DNA from: a virus
Virus record (IMG/VR): IMGVR_UViG_3300031999_000060
Coordinates: 1-42,714 of that record
DNA: 42,714 nucleotides
Strand: one strand, 5' to 3'
Shown here: positions 18,201 to 23,519 of the stretch, piece by piece
How positions within the stretch are numbered: the stretch's first letter is position 1
How the letters are laid out: each line of letters opens with the position of its first letter
Notes under the pieces: generated by a model
What the model was told of the DNA's origin: nothing
Databases searched by the model: none
Seen by the model: only the letters and a program-made list of their open reading frames with translations
Translations under genes and position numbers: made by a program

Positions 18201-18884
18201 AATACTCTGCGCCAAATCGGTGGAGAACCCCTGGAGCAACTTGGAGTGGCCGGCATCCCGGCCATGCTTGGTCAGGTTCTTCCTGTAGGCGTGGATATGA
18301 GCGGATCTCTCAAGATCGGTCTTCCCTCACTCAGCGAACCACTCAAGGGAGTCGAAGAGACCGTAACGGGTGTATGGGGGGGTCTCGGGAAAAAAACCAC
18401 ACAGGCATATACTCAAATCGGTTTAGGACAATATCTCCGGGCTTTTGAAAATGCTTCCCCGATCTTCATAGAAAATATTCTCAAGGCGGTCCGTATGTCC
18501 ACCGAAGGGGCCACAACCCCAACCGGGAAACCTTTATTTGATGTCACCGGGAAGCCAATCATGGAAACCGGAGCGGAAGCTGCGGTCCAGACGTTAGGAT
18601 TTAGGCCGGAAAGAATTTCCTTGATGGCCAGGACTCACCGTGAATTTGGAAACGTGGAATTGAACTTTTCTAATAGACGTAATGAACTCTATGCCAGTTT
18701 TAGACTGGCAAAAAATGCCGAGGAAAGACAAAGTGTGATCCAGGACGTGCAGAAATATAACCTGGATGCGGCAAAATTTAAGGGCGTGATCCCGATGATC
18801 AACGCCCAGGCTTTGAGACAGGCGATACTTGTGAGACCGGAAAAGAAATACCTTCTGTATGGTCATCAATTCGTCGGTCAATAA
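12300..18884 (+). CDS. Giant internal virion protein with HETIH zincin motif (LPD/PLxRFG-like)
   Basis: The ATG at 12300 fits an AGGA site at 12290-12293. The in-frame ATG at 12294 abuts that site. The product has 2,194 residues. In order it shows a Gly/Ala-rich hydrophobic stretch (about 180-215), Pro/Ala linkers (400-437, 738-784, 914-937), an SH3-like basic segment (574-624), a metallopeptidase-like segment with HETIH at about 1127-1131, long helical regions, and a C-terminal part (about 1700-2000: NRKSAALAAYRAYQ, RANLPHAMRGG, LLGTAYTFRRFNH) resembling LPD38/PLxRFG domains of phage polyvalent proteins. Such proteins are packed in virions and enter the cell with DNA. I saw no RNA-polymerase motif of the N4 kind. 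The protease could act on capsid proteins, on itself, or on the host. Confidence 0.75.
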   Translation: MNGETRIISPLEDILKTPSANFLAPNVPIPDTGTARPEIGGQIRSPLEDLMPKPSGTSIISPLATTQNQNLGELLLPRAPAVPAPEVPKPKPSLIGQLGKGIATGLYQLKEMGGGLTALAAEAIKMAVPVLEPLTEPVKEFGIETIGAARKGMEPYQAEVPSYKNIENVNTALQYLSFGVGTLFPMVAMSALTGGVGAATGKTLARNYLNTLVPALKARGISKEVINQTIKNGLIKGLERGAMLGGFGSSLGMEAGSITAQKVEEGQNIEPFRVMLGAVPAALLDVLPQFSLVQRTGILKRLGLSQAEINLAQETAKTSKAGLIGRIAKESGKQFMMEAPTEALQSVFENWAAHKDLTSAESIDDYIDSFLIGGAGGAFFGAFGGAFEKAGGKIEKREQPMTPASGEQPPTPGAATLPVKPPLLETPTAPGAPTLPGQALTTEQEYLQNIQKGRWLDFLAEKFNPPALSYLEEIQRNLGLIIHGNKVFKLDEKGDATPLIPEEENKAKLEITKRLEQFASPGEVAKAQNIFKFIGQPIPAEAKLLPIAEREGLPGTSTPAPTPEGAALWLGIGKKVSFEGKGGASQTGTVKDVVYGPPDGKTPMGVTVETAAGKTLELKPDQVWEPRRLGRQREYRGEIATLPLEQRRQTIKDSKEFDRLIVQNADLFEEQGMIDMMDTRELLDQLRHDVGQRFGIDNPYSPVQRANSLPDLQDFMEKARPGSTEKIEVPKVKSFLTQTQPKAPGPTMPPAPIERPAPAPVIPAVAPAVAPVVEKIAAPVSIPVPSEKQSKEEKTRAYLHRMIGQRIKLSMAEAQGYDILATMEDQGRSPIDVSKEFWKTTYWKLDAEDQEKFKRQARAMTGLENNKDVDSVKLAEEYTEALPSKVEHLEDIERGYVSLMEWANLKLSDLTAKVPVIPAIPAAVPPVAPTVIAPEIKGAPVEENQKVKLQNEFLRIGDMGAVAAKDHFAALSDEDLRTMAVANAQPENIPRPDLEKRMVKYSTRAALNILHRAAIPEAPAKIIPPGLPEEHQKILLRPGESYPATIALRHINNSPDISPEDKMLGREILRNYRPETQNIPIKTLRPDMISRVPGSAAYYNTVTGDIWLDPELMKKKTPAQAARTIFHETIHGIIERNMTPADRAELLEMMRLAKNALSETERKILEDPNTDITGRFKTYLDQGLVEQSPQVYYGLSHPSEFFAQLSRPEFRDFLRAIPGIEKPVKRNLLERIIDWANRILFGPKDNHTLLSNLFEKMGEIGERISPEELQKWNDRNQMAQQTSDLKTLLPETRSILPEIAAANLENTDQYISHRAASNPDFMRWVKNKVGYGYITNKDLNVWEQNLSLPWHIRKRFPLYGLMVDDQLKREQNRSNGVVEFKEATNPFLNLQDGQELLKVERALSQGDKDNVVYDNDQLTNRFGLSDAGLEAYHSVRNTLNILLQRKVDHVETMLLRPYERTLSDVEFAQLQENYEKDLTAEEKAALEPTVVKIIDKLQKPINLLRKIRSDIQAFKGYFPREREKGAFYVSVWVTENDAQGNPHEVPAYFGFKNSQRETMDLVKELKAKYPDAKVNYGRWTQEPESAFFGLSDMNLMRFIDNAIEKLKSGRQIDEATQEGLRNALAQGVGEMLLARGAGAHQIHRNPRLIEGYKTTGLKEVLMNYITGYMGAETKQEAAFDFMDSLQTVPKDQPNLFEDMAHYASSMLRNFESMDRSMAKARAFAAIWYLGGSARSAVLNFTQNFVQGIPFLARIMKPLGKGPLAAERIYIKAMWDVAMGHGTDEEKLMVHGMVTSGIANDQQIRQISREMRGGTPGVIGNVMDILMAPFSLVEKFNRKSAALAAYRAYQELGLNGEELFQKTRDYVYDVHNLMTRANLPHAMRGGDLASQLLGTAYTFRRFNHNYILAMIYSLRGPDGKISLKNSDVLIRSLAWFAVLGGMTALPFLDDILDELEKFFGRPFRTEMRNTLRQIGGEPLEQLGVAGIPAMLGQVLPVGVDMSGSLKIGLPSLSEPLKGVEETVTGVWGGLGKKTTQAYTQIGLGQYLRAFENASPIFIENILKAVRMSTEGATTPTGKPLFDVTGKPIMETGAEAAVQTLGFRPERISLMARTHREFGNVELNFSNRRNELYASFRLAKNAEERQSVIQDVQKYNLDAAKFKGVIPMINAQALRQAILVRPEKKYLLYGHQFVGQ

Positions 18885-19053
18885 CTTTATACTCATCCTT
18901 GCTCATCAGGATCTTCTTGGTCTCCTTGATGGCCTTTTCGGAAGTCGCTACAGCCAAGACTTTAAACCCCGAGTGTTCCAGGGGGCAGGCCATAATATCA
19001 CCTGCAAATACTTCCTGGATCTCACTATTTTCTAAGAGCAGAAAGAACCTCAT
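18799..19053 (-). CDS. Small phage protein, 84 aa, convergent with the giant gene
   Basis: The gene starts with ATG after a CTGGAGGTCTGG site and in a four-base overlap with the stop of its upstream neighbour, so expression as the last gene of the early operon is credible. Its last 86 bases lie on the opposite strand of the 3' end of the giant virion gene. The protein opens MRFFLLLENSEIQEVFAGDI and has a mixed alpha/beta pattern with a Lys/Asp-rich end. No family is recognised. The last 28 codons, read from the overlap, may be poorly constrained. Confidence 0.55.
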   Translation of the reverse strand: MRFFLLLENSEIQEVFAGDIMACPLEHSGFKVLAVATSEKAIKETKKILMSKDEYKVIDRRIDDHTEGISFPVSQVSPVSKPGR

Positions 19054-19562
19054 TCCAGACCTCCAGGTGAAGGGAATCCAAACATCTTCCCGAAAGGGTT
19101 TTGCTGCTCCGGCAATTCTACCAGAACATAATTTTCATCTCCCATCTTGCGTATTCCGATAGACTTTCCCCATGTCTCTTTGTGATTAAGCTTAAGGGCT
19201 GCCCAAAATAGTATTCCAAGAGCCTTCGCGGTAGAGCTGAATTCCTCTACCTGTTGAGATGGCAGGAAACAACCGTTCTTTCTGACATAGACTGCGATCG
19301 AATCGGCTAACCGGAAGAGATATTTTTCCCATTGCGTAATCTTTATAGAGATCGGTGTTTCATTTGATCCTATTTCCCCGAAATTCGGTTTGTGTGTCAA
19401 AAAATGATCATAGATTTCCTGACCCAATACCTCCACGGTGTTAAAACTTAAAACTGCCTGCCATTCCACAAACGTAATCTCTTCTTGTTCCTTCTGCTCC
19501 TTCCGATCTTCTTCCTCTTCGCCCATCTTCTCAAACGGATTTGAATTGATTTGCTTCTCCAT
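19050..19562 (-). CDS. Phage protein of unknown function, 170 aa
   Basis: I chose the ATG at 19562 because AAAGGAGGTCAAA stands directly before it. An upstream in-frame ATG at 19592 has no such site. The N-terminal 30 residues are Glu/Lys-rich (EKMGEEEEDRKEQKEQEE), and the rest is helical with Trp and Phe residues (WQAVLSFNTVEVLGQEIYDH; ALGILFWAALKLNHK), so it is probably soluble with a hydrophobic core. It overlaps the next gene by four bases. No motif assigns a function. Confidence 0.55.
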   Translation of the reverse strand: MEKQINSNPFEKMGEEEEDRKEQKEQEEITFVEWQAVLSFNTVEVLGQEIYDHFLTHKPNFGEIGSNETPISIKITQWEKYLFRLADSIAVYVRKNGCFLPSQQVEEFSSTAKALGILFWAALKLNHKETWGKSIGIRKMGDENYVLVELPEQQNPFGKMFGFPSPGGLE

Positions 19563-19588
19563 TTTGACCTCCTTTAAAGATCTATGTG

Positions 19589-19825
19589 TCATCCATCCCC
19601 TAAATCTAAAAGCCTCATAGTCTTATTTTGATCAAGAGGTTTAGGATCTTGCATTATAGAAGGATTAGATACCATGAGTTGAATCTGTCGATCGAGAGCA
19701 CTCATTAACTTATCAACCTTCTGGGCCCCATGTCTATTTCTGAGTCTCATGAAATTATCGACCATGAGACCATAAAGGATCTGTAGAAAATCAAGCGTCT
19801 CCTGATTACTTATCTGATTACTCAA
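19589..19825 (-). CDS. Small helical phage protein, 78 aa (TTG start)
   Basis: The reading frame begins with TTG eight bases inside the upstream gene and ends in the region that carries the next gene's ribosome binding site. The protein is helical (ETLDFLQILYGLMVDNFMRL then QKVDKLMSALDRQIQLM), with no Cys and a polar tail. The start could instead be the ATG of MVDNF about 20 codons in. No clear ribosome binding site settles this. The function is unknown. Confidence 0.45.
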   Translation of the reverse strand: MSNQISNQETLDFLQILYGLMVDNFMRLRNRHGAQKVDKLMSALDRQIQLMVSNPSIMQDPKPLDQNKTMRLLDLGDG

Positions 19826-20081
19826 TTCGCCAGACCTTCACCCCGCCGTGGAATTTCCGGACCGTGTACTTTTTGGAATTCTTCCTCCCGTAGTATCCCA
19901 GGTGTTGGCTAATCGCTTTCCGGGCATTCTTGGTCATGTCGAATCCCGCATCGATAAGTTGGAGATCGGTAAAGACCTCATGATCTCCGGGATTCAGGGC
20001 ATATAAATTCTCCCAAAATGGATTTTGGTCTTTTTTTTCCGTAATCCCCATCAACTTTTTAATTCTTTCCAGCCATCTCAT
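19818..20081 (-). CDS. Small basic phage protein, 87 aa
   Basis: The ATG is preceded by AGAGGAGCAAAA, a good ribosome binding site. The N-terminal helix MRWLERIKKLMGI is amphipathic and basic. The C-terminal part (ARKAISQHLGYYGRKNSKKY, then a short beta hairpin ending KVWRIE) resembles a small winged-helix or DNA-binding fold, though I cannot assign it. The gene stands 22 bases from its neighbour and overlaps the next by eight bases. Confidence 0.5.
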   Translation of the reverse strand: MRWLERIKKLMGITEKKDQNPFWENLYALNPGDHEVFTDLQLIDAGFDMTKNARKAISQHLGYYGRKNSKKYTVRKFHGGVKVWRIE

Positions 20082-20103
20082 TTTTGCTCCTCTTCTTTCA
20101 AGA

Positions 20104-20304
20104 TTATTTTACTTCGTGTAATTTATATATTTCTTCTTGACTCTTCCCATGCGCAAACCACTCTTTTTCAGAATATTGCATTGACCAGTTATTGCCGAAT
20201 TTTTTAAACATTTCTTCCCTGGCTTCATCATATGTTTTTGATTCGATAACATGAAATCCATTTTCATGGGGTTGTCCAAACCCGAAAGTAAAATAAAATC
20301 TCAT
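20104..20304 (-). CDS. Small phage protein, 66 aa (MRFYFTFGFGQPHENG type)
   Basis: I chose the ATG at 20304 because AAGGAGAAAAG lies directly before it. The frame extends further upstream only into the GC-rich intergenic segment. The protein begins MRFYFTFGFGQPHENGFHVI and then has a helix (KTYDEAREEMFKKFGNNWS) and the end YSEKEWFAHGKSQEEIYKL. This layout is familiar from small early proteins of many environmental phages, none with known function. It is soluble. Confidence 0.6.
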   Translation of the reverse strand: MRFYFTFGFGQPHENGFHVIESKTYDEAREEMFKKFGNNWSMQYSEKEWFAHGKSQEEIYKLHEVK

Positions 20305-20474
20305 CTTTTCTCCTTGATTGGGCAGACGGGTTGCTCGGCGCCTTCCACCCACAATTCACCGCTTTTCAGACGGCTGCCTCTGCCCTGGTTGCCCCCGTGC
20401 CCAGCCGCGCAATCGGCGGTTCTGGCAAGCGGCCTACCCCGACATCCTTGCGGTATGCCGACGGGAGCAAGTAT
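20305..20474. other. GC-rich structured intergenic segment (about 170 bases)
   Basis: No gene with a ribosome binding site is visible here, and the base composition is clearly more GC-rich than the AT-leaning genes on both sides. Read on the minus strand, it forms several possible hairpins. One has a GNRA-type loop (CGGCATACC-GCAA-GGATGTCG, with one bulge). Another is CCGC/GCGG. The frame that continues past the stop of the 20475-20738 gene stays open to a TGA at 20303-20305. The stretch could be a structured RNA, a dispersed repeat picked up from the host, or a decayed coding fragment. Confidence 0.4.
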
Positions 20475-20738
20475 TTATCCCATAAATCTATGATGAATTT
20501 TTTTATGGCAGATCACTTTCTTGGCTAGGGCTTTCAGGGCCCGCCCCGAGGCAATGGCCTGTCCTGTGTTGTCATTCGGTTCATCGAGATGAGATCTCCG
20601 GGCAATTCCTTCCGCACAAAAGAGTTGATCTTTGATCTTGATCTCTGCCCTGGCTACCGTGAACCATCCCCCCTGATAAACGATGGTCGGGGCCAATTCC
20701 GGATTCAGTTTCAGAAGTCTCTCTACTGACTTTTGCAT
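20475..20738 (-). CDS. Small phage protein, 87 aa (VERLLKLNPELAPT type)
   Basis: The ATG follows GAGGAGGAAAGCACT. The N-terminal region MQKSVERLLKLNPELAPTIV, then a beta segment GGWFTVARAEIKI and CAEGIARRSHLDEPNDNTGQ, is a pattern seen in small early proteins of environmental phages. The central part (ARAEIKI... EGIARRS....D) could bind single-stranded nucleic acid, but this is inference. The tail KVICHKKIHHRFMG is basic and reads like an altered C-terminus just before the GC-rich segment, as if the end of the gene had been replaced. Confidence 0.55.
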   Translation of the reverse strand: MQKSVERLLKLNPELAPTIVYQGGWFTVARAEIKIKDQLFCAEGIARRSHLDEPNDNTGQAIASGRALKALAKKVICHKKIHHRFMG

Positions 20739-20756
20739 AGTGCTTTCCTCCTCGGT

Positions 20757-21341
20757 TTAATCTCGGTATAATTCCTTTTTTAATTGCCCCGGGAAATAGA
20801 TATAAGCCTCTTCAAAGTTGGACAAATATCTTCCAATCCGCATTATCCAATCACGATTACGAATGAAATTCTCAAACCTTCCGATTTCTACATTGCACTT
20901 GTAACAAAGGAGACCACGTACCTTACCCGCTTTATGGTCATGGTCAACATGCAATTCTGTTCTTCTGGTATTCCGGTCCTGTTGACCGCACAGATCACAG
21001 CAACCATTTGATGAAATTTGTAGCACATTCAATTCTTCCCGAGTGAGACCATAAAATTTAAGATATCTTCTGGTCGCCAATGTACGGCGGCTTTTTGGAT
21101 TTATAGATCTTAGCCGATTTAAGCGTCTTGCCTTTTCTGGGTTAGCTGCACGTCGAAGACGTTGCCTTTCGTTTATTCTTGATCTATTGTTTTTAGCCCA
21201 AAGACTTGCCATTTCATTAAGTCTTTCTCGATTTTTATCTCGCCATCTATTCTGTCTTGCTTGAAAGGCCTCCTTATGTTTGGCGCGATATCGGCGCACT
21301 GTTTCTTTACGCCGTTCTTTTCTTTCTTCGGTAGTCATCAT
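20757..21341 (-). CDS. Endonuclease VII-type HNH nuclease
   Basis: This 194-residue protein has two parts. Residues 1-90 are Arg/Lys/Asn-rich, with repeated R...N..W..KN motifs, and probably bind DNA. Residues about 92-165 carry the recombination endonuclease VII family pattern: YGLTREELNVL, CDLCG, LHVDHDHKAGKVRGLLC, YKCNVEIG. The VDHDH residues are the beta-beta-alpha-metal site, and four Cys hold the structural zinc. T4 endonuclease VII resolves branched DNA before packaging, but many members are mobile HNH nucleases, so this may be a homing-type gene instead. The ATG overlaps the previous stop by four bases. Confidence 0.85.
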   Translation of the reverse strand: MMTTEERKERRKETVRRYRAKHKEAFQARQNRWRDKNRERLNEMASLWAKNNRSRINERQRLRRAANPEKARRLNRLRSINPKSRRTLATRRYLKFYGLTREELNVLQISSNGCCDLCGQQDRNTRRTELHVDHDHKAGKVRGLLCYKCNVEIGRFENFIRNRDWIMRIGRYLSNFEEAYIYFPGQLKKELYRD

Positions 21342-21559
21342 ATGCGGTAACGATCTTCCTCGATCGATGGGAAATGAACCTTTGCCTCAATGAATCCCAA
21401 CTTATCCCCACGTCTTGCTATCCATTCTGGAGAACCATGACCCACATAGGCCGCATAATCGCCGATTTCGCCTTCAACCAAAACCACGGTTATTTTAAAC
21501 GGAGGGACACCTTCATATTCATTCGGATAACATCTTGTGTTTATGCCGAGTATTTTCAT
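21338..21559 (-). CDS. Small phage protein, 73 aa
   Basis: The ATG overlaps the stop of the membrane protein gene by four bases, and the stop overlaps the endonuclease start in the same way. The protein has alternating beta strands (MKILGINTR; FKITVVLVEGEIGDYAAYVG; KLGFIEAKVHF) and looks soluble. No known family is visible. The tight coupling and the absence of alternative starts favour a real gene. Confidence 0.5.
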   Translation of the reverse strand: MKILGINTRCYPNEYEGVPPFKITVVLVEGEIGDYAAYVGHGSPEWIARRGDKLGFIEAKVHFPSIEEDRYRI

Positions 21560-21705
21560 GGTTTACTATATACCCAAATTTCTAAAAACCAAAGGGCAAC
21601 CCCCCCCACGATAAACCAACCCCAATCCCCAATTCCTAAAAGATACCCGGCGCATCCGGTACAGATGCAGACCAAACCCATCACGTCCAGCAGATTCCAT
21701 CTCAT
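21556..21705 (-). CDS. Small two-TM membrane protein, 49 aa
   Basis: I set the start at the ATG that overlaps the preceding stop (ATGA at 21702-21705). Longer in-frame extensions would read through most of the neighbouring gene. The protein is almost entirely hydrophobic, with two probable membrane helices (MGLVCICTGCAGYLLGI and WGWFIVGGVALWFLEIW) and a two-residue turn of Gly/Asp between them. It could be a holin-like or membrane-anchoring peptide. A small size and two helices alone do not prove a lysis role. Confidence 0.55.
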   Translation of the reverse strand: MRWNLLDVMGLVCICTGCAGYLLGIGDWGWFIVGGVALWFLEIWVYSKP

Positions 21706-22046
21706 TTTAAAAGCCAATCCTTCCTTAAGCATTCTGCTTCGTACTGCCTCATAAAATTGGCGATTATCTTTGGCTCGATGTAGGCCAATCGAATAGACTT
21801 GCGCAAGGCAAAAGCCATACAGAAATCCCCAAAGGCTCCCGGGCTTCTCTGGTCCCAAACAAAATAGATCACGTCAGCCCATTCGATTTTCGCCCGATTT
21901 GCTGCCATGATCATAAGTTCAGTAACCTTGGAAGTATGATTATCCAAAACTGGCAATACTACGTCATGCCCCTCCTCCTCCAAAGAGCATCTAAGTGTAA
22001 GCATTTTTTCTAAAAACTGCGTACTGCCCATGATTGCAATTTTCAT
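21702..22046 (-). CDS. Nucleoside 2-deoxyribosyltransferase-like protein
   Basis: This 114-residue protein opens with a beta-alpha unit (MKIAIMGSTQF). It then shows DVVLPVLDNHT, and near residues 56-85 ADVIYFVWDQRSPGAFGDFCMAFALRKSI, here read as two pieces ADVIYFVWDQ and GAFGDFCMAFAL. That is the ...aD.v......s.G...E...A...gK layout of nucleoside 2-deoxyribosyltransferases and their DUF4406 relatives, but with Asp in place of the nucleophilic Glu. Members swap bases on deoxynucleosides or act on NAD-related molecules. The substituted residue makes catalysis uncertain. It is coupled to the RNA ligase gene by four bases. Confidence 0.6.
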   Translation of the reverse strand: MKIAIMGSTQFLEKMLTLRCSLEEEGHDVVLPVLDNHTSKVTELMIMAANRAKIEWADVIYFVWDQRSPGAFGDFCMAFALRKSIRLAYIEPKIIANFMRQYEAECLRKDWLLK

Positions 22047-22618
22047 TCTTCTTTTACTCCCTTCGGTAATTCATCCTTTTCTAAAGTTTTTTTAAACATA
22101 AGATTCCCTGCCGTATGATAGATCACGATGCCTTCCGGTTTCATAAATCCTGGGGCTGCATGACTACCCAGGGCCCTTAAGGTCTCTAGACCTTGATGCA
22201 CAGTTGTGGTGCAGAATTCACCGCGAATAATCTCCGGTACAACATAACAGCAAGTTGGACGGACAAAAGGATCACCCCACCTTTTGAGATTGAACAGGGA
22301 GAATCTTTTCTCCTTGAGTCCATACCCACGCTGAATGCCCTGTCCCCACCACTCACCGAAGTGGAAACCGGGACCAAGACGCATCAGTTCTAAGACATTC
22401 CCATATGCCCATTTTGCAAATCCGTGGTTGTCATCCTCTGGACTGATCCATCGGGAGCGAGAACCGCAGAGAAACGGAACGATTCTACCCGAGTCAGGAG
22501 TAATGGCATCAAAGTTATCGGCAATATAAATACACCCATTCGTCCCGTCGATCTTCTCCGTGATGATGCACTCCCGAGAATATCTTGGAATTTTAGAGAA
22601 TCCCACAAATTCAATCAT
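22043..22618 (-). CDS. RNA ligase (Rnl2/DRB0094-like nucleotidyltransferase)
   Basis: The 191-residue protein contains the covalent nucleotidyltransferase motifs in order. Motif I is TEKIDGTN with the AMP-accepting Lys at residue 22. FHFGEWWG is at 85-92, RFSLFNLKRW at 105-114 (motif III), PEGIVIY at 161-167 (motif IV) and MFKKTL at 174-179 (motif V, Lys 176/177). These build the core of RNA ligases that seal nicks in RNA, so it should be catalytically competent. There is no OB or C-terminal partner domain, and it is short. The two tRNAs and a metallophosphoesterase in the same element make tRNA or RNA repair a reasonable role. It starts in an eight-base overlap after GGGAGAACTCAA. Confidence 0.85.
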   Translation of the reverse strand: MIEFVGFSKIPRYSRECIITEKIDGTNGCIYIADNFDAITPDSGRIVPFLCGSRSRWISPEDDNHGFAKWAYGNVLELMRLGPGFHFGEWWGQGIQRGYGLKEKRFSLFNLKRWGDPFVRPTCCYVVPEIIRGEFCTTTVHQGLETLRALGSHAAPGFMKPEGIVIYHTAGNLMFKKTLEKDELPKGVKEE

Positions 22619-22751
22619 TTGAGTTCTCCCTCTTTGGAGGCCATTTGCCTTTTATCCAAAAAATGACGACAAAGATTAATCTTAGCTGCCTGAGTCTTCC
22701 GATTCTCTTAAACCGAAGTATGTTAGGCCAAACGAATCTTATGCGGATCAT
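22611..22751 (-). CDS. Small one-TM basic protein, 46 aa
   Basis: The ATG lies in a four-base overlap with the preceding stop and follows TGAGGAGTCAGATGA, a usable ribosome binding site. The product (MIRIRFVWPNILRFKRIGRL, then a hydrophobic helix LRLIFVVIFWI, then KGKWPPKRENSND) is a basic membrane-anchored peptide. The stop overlaps the RNA ligase start by eight bases, so it is coupled to that gene. The function is unknown. It is assigned on overlap geometry and RBS rather than homology. Confidence 0.5.
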   Translation of the reverse strand: MIRIRFVWPNILRFKRIGRLRQLRLIFVVIFWIKGKWPPKRENSND

Positions 22752-22912
22752 TCATCTGACTCCTCAATAGTGATCTTCAATTCCTTTAGGATCTTCCATG
22801 GCGAGCCAGAAAATTGACCGGACTTCACTGCCGCAAGAGCGGCTTCTGAAGTCTCGTATTCTTCCAGCCGCCAACCTTCATAGCATCCATAATCAATCGC
22901 CAAATAAACCAT
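22748..22912 (-). CDS. Small phage protein, 54 aa
   Basis: The reading frame starts at ATG immediately after the TAG of the upstream gene and runs to TGA at 22748. The product begins MVYLAIDYGCYEGWRLEEYE and continues with a helix (TSEAALAAVKSGQFSG) and a strand (PWKILKELKITIEESDE). That is a balanced soluble alpha/beta composition, unlike a random frame. It fills what would otherwise be a 300-base gap. No family is recognised. Confidence 0.55.
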   Translation of the reverse strand: MVYLAIDYGCYEGWRLEEYETSEAALAAVKSGQFSGSPWKILKELKITIEESDE

Positions 22913-23146
22913 CTATTTATTCTCCCATCCGATCAGTTTGCTGATCTCCGGCGTGAACCCGCCAAACTCTTTCAGACGTTCCGCAATGCGATCCATAATA
23001 GGTATTTGCTTTGCTAAAAGTCTTCTAAAATTCAATCCCGGATTACCTATTGCGGAAGATCCAGGACTCGGCAAAAATCTATACCATCGGCAAAGTTGAA
23101 TCCGATCGGCCTTCTCTACTTCTTCCATAGTGGGATAGTTCACCAT
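22913..23146 (-). CDS. Small phage protein, 77 aa (EEVEKADRIQLCRWYRFLPSPG type)
   Basis: The gene has an ATG after a weak site and overlaps its upstream neighbour by seven bases. The protein reads PTMEEVEKADRIQLCRWYRF then LPSPGSSAIG, followed by RRLLAKQIPIMDRIAERLKE and GGFTPEISKLIGW. This pattern recurs, nearly unchanged, in small early proteins of environmental phages and prophages, where it has no known function. The Trp-Tyr-Arg-Phe and Pro-Ser-Pro-Gly elements suggest a conserved binding surface. Confidence 0.6.
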   Translation of the reverse strand: MVNYPTMEEVEKADRIQLCRWYRFLPSPGSSAIGNPGLNFRRLLAKQIPIMDRIAERLKEFGGFTPEISKLIGWENK

Positions 23147-23340
23147 CTCTCCCCTGATGGAGTGCTGACTACTTCCGAAATATCCGATGCGGGATAGGCG
23201 TATTGTTTATCCCAACAATCGGTCACGATGACGAAACCACCCTCAAACCTGACTTTGTTGGTGTAGCTTCCCCCTGGCCTTCCCTTATCTGGAAAGGATT
23301 TAACCGTTCCGTCTTTCATCTTGATGGAAATATCAGCCAA
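23140..23340 (-). CDS. Small phage protein, 66 aa
   Basis: The start is an ATG 14 bases downstream of the tRNA-His 3' end, following AAGGAGAATAGATTGGCTG-like sequence. The product (MADISIKMKDGTVKSFPD, then GSYTNKVRFEGGFVIVTDCW and YAYPASDISEVV) is made of short beta strands, like small SH3 or beta-barrel modules. It ends in an overlap with the next gene. I do not know a function for it. It is co-transcribed with the tRNA. Confidence 0.55.
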   Translation of the reverse strand: MADISIKMKDGTVKSFPDKGRPGGSYTNKVRFEGGFVIVTDCWDKQYAYPASDISEVVSTPSGERW

Positions 23341-23353
23341 TCTATTCTCCTTG

Positions 23354-23427
23354 TGGGGTGCCCCATGGGACTCGAACCCACCTTTGCAGGGCCACAGCCT
23401 ACCGTCCTACCGCTGAACGAGGGGCAC
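23354..23427 (-). tRNA. tRNA-His (GTG)
   Basis: The minus strand folds into a full cloverleaf. Acceptor GTGCCCC/GGGGCAC is followed by C73 and an encoded CCA. The D stem is GTTC/GGAC, and the anticodon stem is GTAGG/CCTGC with loop CTGTGGC, so the anticodon is GTG (His). The T arm is GTGGG/CCCAT with loop TTCGAGT. C73 is the His identity base, but the base before G1 is A in DNA, so the usual G-1 that pairs with C73 would have to be added or is absent. It lies inside the early operon between a 30-codon gene and a small gene. Confidence 0.9.
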
Positions 23428-23519
23428 TAAATCGCTATTTGATATTTCTTCTCGGGCACCAGACCCACTATTACGACCGCGACTACGCATGCAGCCAGGA
23501 CGATCAATAACTTTTTCAT
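23427..23519 (-). CDS. Tiny membrane or lipoprotein-like peptide, 30 aa
   Basis: The ATG overlaps the preceding stop by four bases and follows AAAGGAGATTTACGG. The product MKKLLIVLAACVVAVVIVGL then VPEKKYQIAI has a positively charged start and a long hydrophobic stretch. The LAAC at residues 8-11 fits a lipobox, though the peptide could equally be a plain membrane anchor. Its stop codon shares one base with the 5' end of the tRNA-His gene. No function is known. Confidence 0.45.
   Translation of the reverse strand: MKKLLIVLAACVVAVVIVGLVPEKKYQIAI

Noticed and set aside
12300-18884. N4-type virion RNA polymerase
   Set aside because: I did not see the single-subunit polymerase motifs, and the C-terminal part looks like LPD/PLxRFG domains instead.
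20305-20474. Retron or diversity-generating retroelement RNA
   Set aside because: No reverse transcriptase is encoded in the window, and no template/variable repeat pair was seen.
20251-20493. Plus-strand open frame across the GC-rich segment
   Set aside because: It is antisense to two minus-strand genes, has no ribosome site, and its Pro/Leu/Ser-rich composition looks like the reverse of a coding or structured segment.
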